Shown: positions 9,704-20,428, counted from the stretch's first letter. The stretch is DNA of 64,000 nt from Isochrysis galbana (GCA_018136815.1 CM030936.1:1462569-1526568), one strand, 5' to 3'. The notes: generated by a model not told the origin, from the sequence alone. Numbers and translations: made by a program.

Positions 9704-11020
9704 ATGGGCTCGCTTGCGCAGCGGTCGGAGGCCTTATCTGAGTCTGAGGTCGCACAGATCCACTGTCGCCGCCGGCTGCTGCGCGCTCAGGCTCAGGAAG
9801 CGAGGAGTAGCGGTCGTGTCGGCTTTGCCGTGTTTCTCGAGATGAAGCAGCAGAGCTTCACTCGCTCTCTCCAGGCACGGGAAGAGGAGGCAAGGCGCGC
9901 CCACAGGATGGTTGAGTGCGCGCGGGCCGCCGAGCACAAGCGCCGGATAAGCGAGCAGCGAGCGAGCGCAGAGCAGAAGCGTAGAGAGAAGGCAGGGGAG
10001 AGGGAGGAGCAGAAGAGAAGGAGTCTGCTCGACAGGCAGGCAGAACGAGAGCGGCTCGCTGAGGACCGCGACGCAAGGCTGGAGCGCGTTGCGGGGCGGA
10101 GACGACAGATTGTTGGTCAGGAGATGGAGCGGCACGGCCAACGGCTGCGCTACGTCGACGAGCGTCATCAGCTCGCACGCGAGAATGAGCTGGCTCACAA
10201 GGCGCACGTCCAGATTCGGCGACACGCCGATTTCGAGCGGAGCGCGCCGAGCAGCTCGGTCCTCCTGCCGCCTGATGGCTCCATCGGGCGCGGTATCGAC
10301 GTGTTGACAGACGAGCTTGACCGCGAGCGGCGGCGACAGGTCGTCGAGCATCTTGAGCAGCGCGAAGCGCGGCGGAACGCACACCATGAGCACGTGATCG
10401 CCACCAAGAGGCGGGCAGAGGCCGAGAGAGTGCGGAGGGAGTGCGAGTTGCAGGAGCGAGCGATGCGGAAGGTGCTCGTCGGGCTGGACGCGCGCGAGGC
10501 GGAGCTCAATGCACGCTTAGCAGAGCGCAATGAGCGGCTTGAGAACTTCCTCAGCTCTCCAGTCAAGCTGCACCGCCCGATGGTGCCAGGCCCTCTCTCC
10601 ACCGCGGCTAAGCGGCGCGATGTGTCGGCGGGCCTCGAGCGCAGTCCACTGCGGCCTTCGTCCACCCAGCCAGGCCTGCGCACTCTGGGCGAGAGGAAGA
10701 CTGCTGTTCCAAGTCTGAGGCTCGGCGAAGGCGCATTCAGGCCGCTGCCAATGGTCGCGTATCGGCCGGGAACGAGCCACGCATATAGAGGCACAAACAA
10801 TAGCGAACCAAGCACGATCATCAATCGCCTTGACGGGAGGGTCACCGCCGATGTCGACGGGTCGCAATTGCCATGGCCCGCGAGGGCGGGTGAGAGGCTC
10901 GTGCTCGCCGCCCCGAAGCGAGACACGCCGCCTAACGCAGGGGTCGAGCTGCGGCTAAGGGTGTCGCATGCACATACATTGCAATCACTCACCCCCTCGG
11001 CATCCATGCCTGTCCTCTAA
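9704..11020 (+). CDS. Coiled-coil protein, unknown function
   Basis: This is a single open frame of 438 residues with no visible intron; the ATG at 9704 is the first after the upstream GA tract. Residues about 25-290 are very rich in R, E, Q, A and K with long heptad-like helices (EEARRAHRM, REEQKRRSL, LDRERRRQVVEHLEQREARR), interrupted by a short loop near residue 190 (SSSVLLPPDGS). The tail after about 300 is S/P/R-rich and probably disordered. The composition resembles cilia- and basal-body-associated coiled-coil proteins, but that is only compositional. Codon use is GC-rich like the neighbouring host genes. Confidence 0.7.
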   Translation: MGSLAQRSEALSESEVAQIHCRRRLLRAQAQEARSSGRVGFAVFLEMKQQSFTRSLQAREEEARRAHRMVECARAAEHKRRISEQRASAEQKRREKAGEREEQKRRSLLDRQAERERLAEDRDARLERVAGRRRQIVGQEMERHGQRLRYVDERHQLARENELAHKAHVQIRRHADFERSAPSSSVLLPPDGSIGRGIDVLTDELDRERRRQVVEHLEQREARRNAHHEHVIATKRRAEAERVRRECELQERAMRKVLVGLDAREAELNARLAERNERLENFLSSPVKLHRPMVPGPLSTAAKRRDVSAGLERSPLRPSSTQPGLRTLGERKTAVPSLRLGEGAFRPLPMVAYRPGTSHAYRGTNNSEPSTIINRLDGRVTADVDGSQLPWPARAGERLVLAAPKRDTPPNAGVELRLRVSHAHTLQSLTPSASMPVL

Positions 11021-13843
11021 TGGAGCCGGGTGCGGGACCGCCTGCGCTTGCTACGCCGAGCATGAGGGGTCGGCCGCTTGCGGTTCGAGCTGCCTACGTC
11101 ATCACATCTTCACGGACTTTCTCCGTAGCAATTTTGGTTGTCTGTCACTCATCACTCACTCTTTTCGCAGCCTTTCCCCTCCACTGGCGAGGCGGCAGCT
11201 GCCCCCCCCCCCCCCCCTCATGCATATGAAAAATACCGCCGGCCTCTTATTCAATCGTACCGGTATGTACTGCTGCGTCACGATTGACTAATCCACATTC
11301 ATCTGAGGGGAGGGGGTCTCTTGAGGGCGGTCATACACTCAAAAAAGGGGGTGTTGTGGGGAGTGGTCGGAGCTTGCTGTGGTTGCGCGTCGGGGCTTGA
11401 GATACATAAGAATGTTGAGACAATGGAGGGAGGGCTCCGGGGACATCAGGGGTCACAAACGGACGGACATAGCTGGGATTGGGGCTGGAGGCAGGCTGGA
11501 CAACCTACTTTTATAAGTGGGGGTCAATGGGGGCCTCGCGCCCCTCTCACTCCATTGCGGTCATCCCCCGGGGTGAGCCCGTACAATCAGCCTCAGCCCC
11601 TGCCCTCTGGCAGGGGCTGGGCAATCTCATCATCCGGGCCTAGACCCCCAGTGGGCGCGGGCCGCGACTCGCACTCCCACTCCCATACTGGGCCTGCCCT
11701 CGAGCTGACTCCCCCCCCTTTCCCTGGTCGCCAGGCATACATAGGCCGCTGGGCGGCTCCCATGGCCAGCGTGGCAAGGGTGGGAGAGGCAAGGGGGGCC
11801 AGGTGCTTGGGGCTGAGCCCCAGCCAGCCTCCACTGCCCCCTGAGCTGCCCTTACTACTGGCCCTCTAGGAGCCCCCAAAGGACCTTTGAGAGCAAGAGC
11901 AAGCCGTGGCGCGTCGCTATGGCGACGCGCCGCAGGGAGAGAGGTGGAAGAGAGTGGAGAGAGGGAGAGTGGGGGGGGGGGGGGGGGATTGCACCCCCCC
12001 CCCAATGGAGTGCGGTAAGAAACGGGCCCGTTTGCGTTAGCAAATGGGCGAAGAGGAAGAGGGGCGGCTGGCGACAGGAGAGGGAGAAGAAGGGAGTGGC
12101 TCAAGACGAAGGCGTCCTTGTGGCAGGTATCTTGGGGCGCAGTCATTTATTACTTCGAGGACTGCTCGCGGCGCGAGCTTTAAGGGCCGTTCTGCTTCTC
12201 GACGAGAGGTTCCTCCCCTCTCCCCTCCCCCCCCGGCGAGGGAGATTAGCGCTCTAGGCCCCTAAACTCACGAGTGCCCCCCCCCCTGCGTTGTTTTACC
12301 CGAAAGGGGTTTTCCCCCAGCGTGGCCTCGAGGAGAGGGTGTGCTGGGGTGCGTAGGGTCGGTGCTTGCACTGGGGGGAGGACAAATATCGAGGGGAGGG
12401 GGCAATGCCCCCCCCCCCCGGTACCACTCGGACACCTGGCTCGCCAGGCATGGCGGGAGTCCGGGGCGGAAAAGTTGTGTCCAATTTGCTAGTGGGGTTG
12501 GCTAGGATATAACATTTTAATTTTAAATTTTCTCCCCTCCCCCCCCCCGGTGTTTTTCCCCGGTGAGTCACCCGACGTAGGCCAGTCCGCCTCACTGGGT
12601 TTTCCCCCATTGTAACTTGTAACTTGTGGGGGGTTATAATGGGAGCCAGGGGTTTGCGAGGGGGGAGATTTGGAGGAATGCATAAGTGTATGTGCCTGTG
12701 CCCGTCAGGGGTAATTCAACGCCTTAAATTAATAGTACCGGGCTAGTGGGAGTAGTGGTACTAACGCTCGGTTGTTTTGTTACTACTACTATTATTATAC
12801 ATAATGCACTAGGCCCCCTGAACGTATTATGGCACCGTGGTCTCAATCTCAATCTCCCAAAATAGACTGCCACACGCGCCTCGAGCCATGCGCGGGGCGC
12901 GGGGCAACGGCAAGGGCAAGGGAGGGAGGGGGAGGGAGGGGGTCACTATCACTAACCGACGCCATTATTATCTTTCGTGGGGTGGGAGAGGGTTCGTCGG
13001 AGGGGGGAGGCAGTTGCCGGGGCAGGTGGGGGGGAACCTGGGGAGTGCTTGGACGCCCAGGGGTGGTCGCAAATAGTGGTTAGAAAGGGTGAGTGACCGG
13101 GCTACAATACTATCCGTTGCCGTCGAGGGCGTCGGACCCTCAGCATTAGGATTAAACCAGCACAGACAAGAAAACTCTAACCGTCATCAAGCGGCAAGCA
13201 GACAAGAAAAAGGCTAACTGCGGTCGGTCGACACCCTGCTCCCACCCTCACGCATTATTCAACTTAAAAACGACCAGTAATCAAGTCTTTTTCCCCTCCA
13301 TTCTTTTTCTCCTTCTCTGCCTTACATTTCTCTCTCCTTGTTTTACTTTAGAAACGTTTGTTTTCCTGCTGTGGGTCTCTCTCGTTTCTCCTCTCTTTCG
13401 TGTCTTTCCCTCTCCCTCCCTCCCTCTCTCTCCTCTCCCTCCCTCCCTCTCTCCCCTCCTCGCTGCTCTCTCTCGTCCCCCTTCTCCTCCCTTTTTCTTT
13501 CTCTTCCTCCCACTTCTCTCCTTTCTCCCCTCCCCTAACCTGTGTTTCTCTCTCCTCTCTTTCTCTCGGGCAGTGTTTGTCTCCCTCGTCATCCGTGCTA
13601 CTCCTCCCCCCCCCCCTTTCTCTCTCTCTATCTCTCTTTCCCTCTCTTTCTATCTCTCTCCCACCCCCCCCTCTTCCCCTTTCTCTCCGTCGTCCCTCTC
13701 CACCAGCATCGGCACCTCCTCTTCCCCCACCCTTAACCCCTCCGCCCCTGAACCCTCTTGGCTTGCCAAAGTCTAATCCCTTCTCCTTCCCCTTTTCTCT
13801 CACTACCCCATTCCCCTTCCCCACCTTCACCACCCTGCCCTCC
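11021..13843. other. Repeat-rich intergenic interval
   Basis: 11300-12260 holds GC-rich repeat with long G and C runs; TCACTCCATTGCGG near 11550 and AATGGAGTGCGG near 12002 form a distant inverted pair. 12400-12490 contains (inverted) the words CCCGGACTCCCGCCA and CGAGCCAG.TGTC.GAGTGGTA also found at 52607-52655. 12530-12560 has a C-run. 13137-13178 shares words with about 9349-9389. From 13270 onward the sequence is a CT-rich tract that leads into the longin gene. No protein-coding gene is convincing. Confidence 0.5.
13380..13830 (+). repeat. Pyrimidine-rich (CT/CCT) tract upstream of the longin gene
   Basis: About 450 bases of nearly pure C and T on the coding strand, ending just before the ATG at 13844. 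The long upstream frame through it (S/L/P only) is an artefact. Confidence 0.8.
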
Positions 13844-16600
13844 ATGCCCATCCACTTCATCGCCGTCCTTGACCATCAGCACCACATCCTCTCCTGCTCC
13901 GGGAGCGAGACTGCAGCCTTCTCCTCGCTCCTCTCGGCCACTCCACTGCCCGCTCCCTCGATCGATCGCTTCCAGCTCTCCCACAAACCTCTTCGCGATG
14001 GCCTCACTCTCTACTCTCTCGCAAGCGGCACTCTGCCCTATGCCTTTGCTTGCACTGCCCCTGCTGATGAAGCTAGCGCGGCGTGGAGCCTGTTGGGCGA
14101 TGTCTCGGCCAGGTGGGAACTCGCACTTGACCGAACCAATTTTGGTGATGTCTTGCGGGCCGCGCTTACTCGTTTCGCGGACGCCGCGCTCGAGACTTGG
14201 GCCACCAAGGGCTCGAGAAGAAGCTCACCGCGCCTGCAGAGCTCTCCTGCCACGTGCCAGTCCACGACCGCCTGCGGCACATCGGTTGCACGCACAGCCC
14301 CTGCCGTCGGCAGCATGCCAAAGAGATCCGCCTCCGAGAGCGAACGCATCTTGCAGTCCGAGACTCTAGCCGCGCAGCTGCGCGAGCTTGGCGGCGCACG
14401 CGATGAAGCTGGAGGGGACCAGCCGCTCGGATCGCAGTCTAAGAGCGCTCCAGACCGCTTGCTTGATGCCGGGGAAGGCCTCCCGTCGCGAGGCGCGTGC
14501 GCTGCCACCACACCTTCTGATTTGGAGAGGGGCAGCTCGTGCCTTGGAGCGACCATGCCACCTGGGGCGCCCGCCCTGCGCATTGTTCAGGCCGAGCTGT
14601 GCGGGTTGCAACTCACACTCGGGCCGCGCTCGATAGATCAAAGGAACAATTCACCTGCACACTGTGGCGGAGAGATATCAGGGCCCAAAGGGCACGCAAG
14701 CATACACGGAGCTGGGCTGCAGGCGGACGCGCTGAGGGGCAAGGCCTGGAGCGGTGGCAAGTCGGAACGGCCACGTACCACCACACCCGTTGTCAGAGTG
14801 GAGTCGAAAGCTGCCTTACCCAGCTCGGTGAAGTACAAGCAGCCGGACATTGTTGATAAGAGGAGTTGCTCCTCGAGTGAGACAGCCTCGCCAAAGCCGC
14901 CAGCAATGGCCGCAATGCCCGATGCCAACGGCACGCCTAGTTCGGCCGCGAAATCGGGCGGCGGTGTGGCCTGGACCGTCCCCGCCACTCCCGCCGTCGT
15001 TGCAGTCCCTGAAGCTTGGGCATCGCCGAATGCCAAGCGCCCCCAGTCGTCACCGTCTCCCCACTCTTCCTCCGCCCGCAAATCTGCAAAGGCGCACGCA
15101 ACCCCTGAAAGGGCTTCGGGGCGCAACGTCGCGGCTCCTTCGCCTCTTTCGAAAGGTGGCACCGCGGTGGGTGCAAGTCAGGACGCTGCCGAATACGGCG
15201 AATCGAGCGGTGCTGGCTCGCAAGGTGGCAAGACGCGCCGTGACGTCGTCCACAACTCTCGCGAGCCTAGTGCGGTGAGACCGACCGAGATGGCCACCGG
15301 GGATAATCATGCAAACACGGGGCATGAAGACTATTCAGGCGCCACCAAGGAGAAGGCGACTAGCGATGCCTCCATGACCATACCGCCTGGGGAGAAGAAG
15401 AGAGGGAAGGGCTCGCATGGTGCGAGGAGGAGGAGTGCCATCGGCGCACCGCCATTGGACAGCAAGATGGGCGACACATGCCTCGTGCCCGATTCCGATA
15501 CTGCCGTAGGACTGGGCTACACCAAGGGTGGATCGTCCCAGACAGGGCTCTCGGGTGAAGCTCAAGAGCCCCTCTTGTCGCCATCTCAGCTTCCTGTCCC
15601 GAAAACAACTAGCAGAGCCGGCGGCAGTCGAGAGGCTGGTCCCGGATCTAACCCTTCGCCGGCCTCCACACACAGCCCTGCCCTATCGTTGAAGCCAACG
15701 AGGCTGTTCCAGGGATCGGGTGCTTCTTCTTCTCGCATCAAAGTGAATGCAACCTCCCATGTGGAGGAGCGCCGAGGGCCGAGCAACAATGTTGGCGGCA
15801 CCTCCGCTGAGAGTTGCGGCAAAGGCAAGATGGCCGATTCTGTTGCCGCAGGCATCTTGCCTACGGCGTGCGCCTCGCTCCACAATCCGTCGGCCTCTTC
15901 CACTGGATCTCAAGATGGCGGATTGGCCGCTGGTCGGACGCAGCCGACGAGGCTCAAGCCCCCCGGCAAAGCGATATGTCCTCCAGCCGGCCGAGCTCCT
16001 GCCGAATCGCCAACGCAGGCTTTTCCTGCCAAAGGGAATGGTGCATCGGGCCGGAGGGCCTCTGACACTATGGCTCATTCATCTCGGGCTAGCGTCGAGG
16101 ACTCGGCCTCCTCACCACGCACGGGTAACAAGCCTGCATCAAGCAAGCGCAGCAAGGCCACGGTCGCAATGAAGGACTATGCGGCGGCGAGCTCCGCAAG
16201 GACGAGCAACACCAAGTTGTTCGAGGCGGCTGGGAGCCAAGATCGGGGTACGTTGAGCGGCAAAGATAATCACGTTACTACAGGCTTTGATGGCAACGGA
16301 GGGAGCAGGACGGCGTCGCAGACAAGAAGTATGGGAGCATTGAATGCAAGGGGTCGCGCTGATGCCTCCGAGACCACAGCTGCGCCCGACGCTAACAACG
16401 CGCTTTCTGACCTGGGACAAACCGTTTTAGCCGCCGCTGCCGCCGCCGCTCCGACGATGCCTTTCCCCACCCTTCCTAGCGGTAACGGTCCGCCGGAAGT
16501 TCGGCTAATTTCCCCGCCGGCAAGAAAATGGGTGGCGCTCACCTCGAAGAGGCCATTCTTGGGCCTGCGGGCGTTAAGCCCACAGCTATCTTTCAGGTGA
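13844..16600 (+). CDS. Longin-domain protein with a ~790-residue disordered tail
   Basis: The ATG at 13844 opens 918 codons without an intron. Residues 1-125 follow the longin fold of VAMP7-type proteins in order: an opening strand MPIHFIAVLDHQHHILSCS, then LTLYSLASGTLPYAFACT, then A...A.SLLGDVSARWELA and NFGDVLRAALTRFAD, which parallels the final helix of VAMP7 longin. Longin domains act in membrane traffic, usually ahead of a SNARE motif. Here no SNARE heptads and no C-terminal membrane segment are visible. The rest is S, A, G, P, K and T-rich, apparently disordered, with only an Ala run near residue 865. It may be a regulatory longin, similar in idea to plant phytolongins that lack SNARE motifs. 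The tail could in principle include unspliced intron, since the frame alone cannot exclude that. Confidence 0.6.
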   Translation: MPIHFIAVLDHQHHILSCSGSETAAFSSLLSATPLPAPSIDRFQLSHKPLRDGLTLYSLASGTLPYAFACTAPADEASAAWSLLGDVSARWELALDRTNFGDVLRAALTRFADAALETWATKGSRRSSPRLQSSPATCQSTTACGTSVARTAPAVGSMPKRSASESERILQSETLAAQLRELGGARDEAGGDQPLGSQSKSAPDRLLDAGEGLPSRGACAATTPSDLERGSSCLGATMPPGAPALRIVQAELCGLQLTLGPRSIDQRNNSPAHCGGEISGPKGHASIHGAGLQADALRGKAWSGGKSERPRTTTPVVRVESKAALPSSVKYKQPDIVDKRSCSSSETASPKPPAMAAMPDANGTPSSAAKSGGGVAWTVPATPAVVAVPEAWASPNAKRPQSSPSPHSSSARKSAKAHATPERASGRNVAAPSPLSKGGTAVGASQDAAEYGESSGAGSQGGKTRRDVVHNSREPSAVRPTEMATGDNHANTGHEDYSGATKEKATSDASMTIPPGEKKRGKGSHGARRRSAIGAPPLDSKMGDTCLVPDSDTAVGLGYTKGGSSQTGLSGEAQEPLLSPSQLPVPKTTSRAGGSREAGPGSNPSPASTHSPALSLKPTRLFQGSGASSSRIKVNATSHVEERRGPSNNVGGTSAESCGKGKMADSVAAGILPTACASLHNPSASSTGSQDGGLAAGRTQPTRLKPPGKAICPPAGRAPAESPTQAFPAKGNGASGRRASDTMAHSSRASVEDSASSPRTGNKPASSKRSKATVAMKDYAAASSARTSNTKLFEAAGSQDRGTLSGKDNHVTTGFDGNGGSRTASQTRSMGALNARGRADASETTAAPDANNALSDLGQTVLAAAAAAAPTMPFPTLPSGNGPPEVRLISPPARKWVALTSKRPFLGLRALSPQLSFR

Positions 16601-17540
16601 ACGCGCACAGCACATAAGAGCCATTGGCACAGCGGATACACGCGGGCTGTGTCATTTCCACGTATTCCTCGTGCATTGTTGGAACGCCCTCGAGCTTGAG
16701 CAGCCCTTTTGGGAACGCGGATGGATGTCGCCGATCACGCGCGCGCACACTATGCCCGATTGCAAGCACAAGCCCCCGCGCGTCTCACGTGGTGTTTGCC
16801 CATGTGCGATAGGAGGGCAATTCGAAGTTGCGAGTGCGTTGTGCGAGCCGAGCTGATGCATATTCTCTTGTGCAGCACATCACCATGCGAAGACAGCGTG
16901 AGGTTGGTGTTTAACTAGCACATACCTGTTCCAGCCGCACGTCGTCCTAATACTAGCTTGTCCCATGTGCACTGCCCATGTGCACTGGAACACGTGCGTG
17001 CACGTCATCAACGTATAGGGCAGGCTTGGGAGTTGGCCGCCGTCAAAGCATGCAGTGTTCGTCGACGCCGAGTCCCACTTGTCGTGCGGGTGCAGGTGAG
17101 GACGCGCTCTGTCTTTCGGGGCAAGCACTTGCAGATATGACGCAGGGGCGTCAGACGCTCCCTTCGATGACTGCTGCGACAGATTGGGCTCGCTGCTTTG
17201 GAGTGCATTAATCCGCATCATGAATACCCACAAGCTTCTTGTTCTTGTGTTCTCTTGTGTTGGTTGGCTAAGGCTAAGCATGCGTGTGCATATGCAAAAA
17301 CTCTAATTCTAGTACTTTTCTCTTGTGCTGTTGGCTGTTGGTTGGCTACGGCTAGGCATGCGTGTGCAATACAAAAATTCTAATTCTCCGTATGTTTGTC
17401 ATGTGAGACTGCATCTTCCTCGTTCCATGTAGGGTGTAAAGTCCCCAGTAGCCACCAAGCAGCCAAGGGTGGCGCACATACATCATTGAGGAACCCAAGG
17501 ACAAGGACGACTAGAAAGCATCTAACACACACATGAAGAA
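16601..17540. other. Intergenic, no gene seen
   Basis: Only short ORFs. There is a loose internal repeat: AAAAACTCTAATTCTAGTAC near 17297 resembles AAAAATTCTAATTCTCCGTA near 17372, each preceded by GGCTAAGGCTAAGCATGCGT-type sequence. Confidence 0.45.
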
Positions 17541-17551
17541 TAAAAAAAAAT

Positions 17552-17604
17552 CCAACTGGGAAGATGCGCACCTGCACTGAGCCGCTGGCCGATGCCGCAC
17601 GCCC
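17552..17604 (+). repeat. ~50-bp dispersed segment following an A-run
   Basis: An A-run is followed by TCCAACTGGGAAGATGCGCA and CCTGCACTGAGCCGCTGGCC; the same segment, with the same A-run in front, occurs at 52747-52810. It is presumably the junction of a repeat family. Confidence 0.7.
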
Positions 17605-17783
17605 CGACCATCCCGACCCGCCCCTCGCAGGATTTGCCCTCACTCGAACTCGGCATCGAGAACCAGGACCAGCTCACCGACGCGGCCGTCCACGCGGGCT
17701 GACGAGCCTCCGCGTTGAGGCTGCCCTCGCGGCCCTCCTCTCTCTGACAGTGCCAGATTCGGCGCTGATCGATGAGGCGAGCC

Positions 17784-18193
17784 CTCGGCGACGGCTCAAC
17801 GTTCAATGGGCTCGGCGGATGGGTGATTTCGACGAGGCTTCGGCGCGCGGCCTGCCCAATTGGCGTGACCATCCGGGTGGGATATGCGTATTTGGTATTC
17901 GGTGGGGTCCCCCATCCGGATGGATCGTCGAAAACGGGCACGCAGCGCGCCTGGCATCGGTTCGAAGTTGGGCTCTCCGGGCCTCCCTCGGCGACGGCTC
18001 AACGTTCAATGGGCTCGGCGGATGGGTGATTTCGACGAGGGTTCGGCGCGCAGCCTGCCCGATTGGCGATTGGCGTGACCATCCGGGTGGGATATGCGTA
18101 TTCGGTATTCGGTGGGGTCCCCCATCCGGATGGATCGTCGAAAACGGGCACGCAGCGCGCCCGGCATCGGTTCGAAGTTGAGCTTTCCAAGCT
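17784..18193. repeat. 203-bp unit duplicated in tandem
   Basis: Copy 1 spans 17784-17986 and copy 2 17987-18193; both start CTCGGCGACGGCTCAACG and end TCGGTTCGAAGTTG. They differ by a short in-unit duplication (GATTGGC) and a few substitutions. The minus strand of the same unit is found diverged at about 58940-59395, where it is split by a MITE. No convincing protein is encoded, although the frames are open. Confidence 0.85.
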
Positions 18194-18207
18194 TTTGCGA
18201 TTTTAGC

Positions 18208-18447
18208 GCTCAACAAGTTGACCGCTCAACAAGTTGACCGCTCAACAAGTTGACCGCTCGACAAGTTGACCTCTCCACATGTTGACCTCTCCACAAGTTG
18301 ACCTCTCCACAAGTTGACCTCTCAACAAGTTGACCTCTCAACAAGTTGACCTCTCAACAAGTTGACCTCTCAACAAGTTGACCCCTCAACAAGTTGACCC
18401 CTCAACAAGTTGACCCCTCAACATGTTGACCTCTCAACAAGTTGACT
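18208..18447 (+). repeat. Fifteen tandem 16-bp palindromic units
   Basis: Fifteen head-to-tail units of the form K/CCTCAACAAGTTGACC. Each contains TCAAC-AA-GTTGA, an inverted repeat with a 2-base centre; adjacent arms across unit borders (GTTGA-N4-TCAAC) are also inverted. Unit variants cluster (three to four G-type units, then CTCCACA types, then T-type, then C-type), as expected from unequal exchange. Degenerate GAACAAGTTGG copies continue to about 18540. Confidence 0.9.
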
Positions 18448-18547
18448 TTAACCACTGAACAAGTTGGCTCCACTCACCGAACAAGTTGGTTCCCGCCTGA
18501 ACAAGTCGTGAACAAGTTGGTTCCACCCTCAACAAGTTAATTCCAGG

Positions 18548-18761
18548 TAAAAATAAAACTCAATTCCATCGATTTTCGAGACGAAAATCGGCGAACCCGA
18601 ACTTGAGCCCAGGGGGAATCCAAATCAACTCGCCTGGAGCGACCACGACGAACCTAGAAGACGGTGGATAACGAGGAAGGCTCGTACTCAGGCCGAAACA
18701 TTCTTGCCCAAAGAGCCTGGATACAACAGATTCTTATAACTTTAAGTTTAGGCCCGAAGGG
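18548..18761. other. Intergenic, nothing recognised
   Basis: AT/GC-mixed single-copy-looking sequence between the 16-bp array and the palindrome; no ORF of note. Confidence 0.4.
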
Positions 18762-18796
18762 TAGATACCTAGATATCTCAGATATCTAGGTATCTA
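18762..18796. repeat. 17-bp inverted repeat with 1-base spacer
   Basis: TAGATACCTAGATATCT is followed by c and its exact reverse complement. It is followed at 18823-18900 by about two and a half units of a ~37-bp tandem repeat beginning ACCTAGATGG. Confidence 0.9.
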
Positions 18797-19320
18797 GGAC
18801 GGAATATGCAGTATCTTCATCGACCTAGATGGCAGTTGGACACTATCTACATCTACCTAGATGGCAGTTTGGCACTATCTACTTGTACCTAGATGGGGCT
18901 CTTCGGGGGGTATTCCACGCCTTAACCTACATAGAGCGAAAGGGCACCGGTCATGAACAATAAGAAACTGAATGAGCAAGAAAGCTCCTATGTATGTACG
19001 CGCAACAGGGGCAGCGCCAACAGAGCTTCGGCGCGCCGCGCGTGGCTCGTGGCTCGTGGCTCAACACACATTTTTTACATACAGGAGGAGTGGCAGAGTG
19101 GGGGGCTTGTCGGGGGGACCCCAAGAATCCGCCGATACGTAAGAAGCCCGCCAATGGGACAAGCTAACTAACGTCACCGATAAGAAAGAAGAAATCATTA
19201 TGATCCGGCGCGGAGCGCCGAAGAAAGTGAGCGAAGAAACTCAGCGTGCTGGTGGCAGAGGGGTTAAGGAAAGTGTACAAGCGAAAAATCTCTGTTTTCT
19301 TAATGGTGCACCCCTACTGT

Positions 19321-19375
19321 ACGGACTGACAGCCCAACTAGGATAAAAATTCTCCTAGTTGGGCTGTCAGTCCGT
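19321..19375. repeat. 23-bp perfect inverted repeat (hairpin)
   Basis: The left arm 19321-19343 starts ACGGACTGACAGCCCAACTA; the right arm 19353-19375 is its exact reverse complement, with a 9-base A/T-rich loop. Part of the arm (CAGCCCAACTAGGA) recurs near 19818. Confidence 0.9.
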
Positions 19376-20108
19376 AAGCTTACGGTGGTTTTGAGCTTAC
19401 ACTTACATCAGTACTTACATCAGTACTAATATCAGCTTACACCCCTATTATAACTTCTAGTATCGCTATTATTATACTTATACTTACTGAGGGGTGTTCA
19501 GCGTGCAGCGCGTGGCGCGCGCGCAAAGGGGAGGCCAACGCAAACAAACAGAGAGCACGAGTTGGCAGGTGCATGTGAAGAGGCCAAGAGGCCAAGGTGG
19601 TGGGGGGTGGGGGGTGGGCAGCTAGCAGGAGAGATAGGAGATAGGCGGGGGGAGGGAGCGGGCTGGCGCGCCTCTCTGCGCTTGTTCGCGGGGGCTCGTT
19701 CCCGCTCCGGAGTTTTGTTTTCAGTTTTATTTTTGAACTGGCAGCCTAGGCACTAACATCAGTATATCAGCTCCTGGGGAGCTAATACTAATGCATCAGT
19801 ACTAATATCAGTACTTACAGCCCAACTAGGAAAATTCTAGGATGCTCATATGACCTAGTTCCTAGTTCCAACACCGACACTGCGAAGTCGCCGTTGCGCC
19901 CCTTCTACCGGAAAACAGGCCATATCTGAAGTATGTTGGAGGTTGGAGGTTGGAGGTTGGAGGCCCCCCCCTGCCGAGTTTCACATCTAAAGTAAAGTAG
20001 GGTAAAAGTAGGGTTCGAGGGGCTCCCCGTCGCTCCCCGCCCCAAGTGATCGACGACGGACTCGTATCATATGCTAGCAGTACTAAAAATATCACCTTGA
20101 TGACTTGA
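19376..20108. other. Intergenic, no gene seen
   Basis: A/T-rich stretch with repeated ATCAGTACTAATATCAG words and a tandem GGTTGGAG run near 19938-19957. No protein or RNA gene is recognised. Confidence 0.4.
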
Positions 20109-20109
20109 T

Positions 20110-20255
20110 TGTGGATCGATCCTCTCTCTCTCTCTGCTACACTCGTGTATTATGATTTCTCCTCACTCTTCCTTGGTGACTTGGCGCTCTACTCCGGAGT
20201 ATTTAAACTCTCTCTCTCTCTCTCTCGCTTGCTCTCTCCCTCTCTCCCTCTCCCT

Positions 20256-20290
<35 letters not shown>

Positions 20291-20375
20291 CCTCTCTCCC
20301 TCTCTATCTATCTCTATCTTTATCTCTCTCTCCCTCACGGTCTCTCTCCCTCTCCCTCTCCCTCTCCCTCTCCCT

Positions 20376-20428
<53 letters not shown>

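Noticed and set aside
13358-13843. N-terminal 162 residues of the 1080-codon frame leading into the longin gene
   Set aside because: Only S, L, P and F from a pyrimidine tract; the conserved longin strand starts at the ATG at 13844.
18208-18447. CRISPR-like array
   Set aside because: Units are contiguous with no unique spacers, and the genome is eukaryotic; it is a tandem palindromic repeat.
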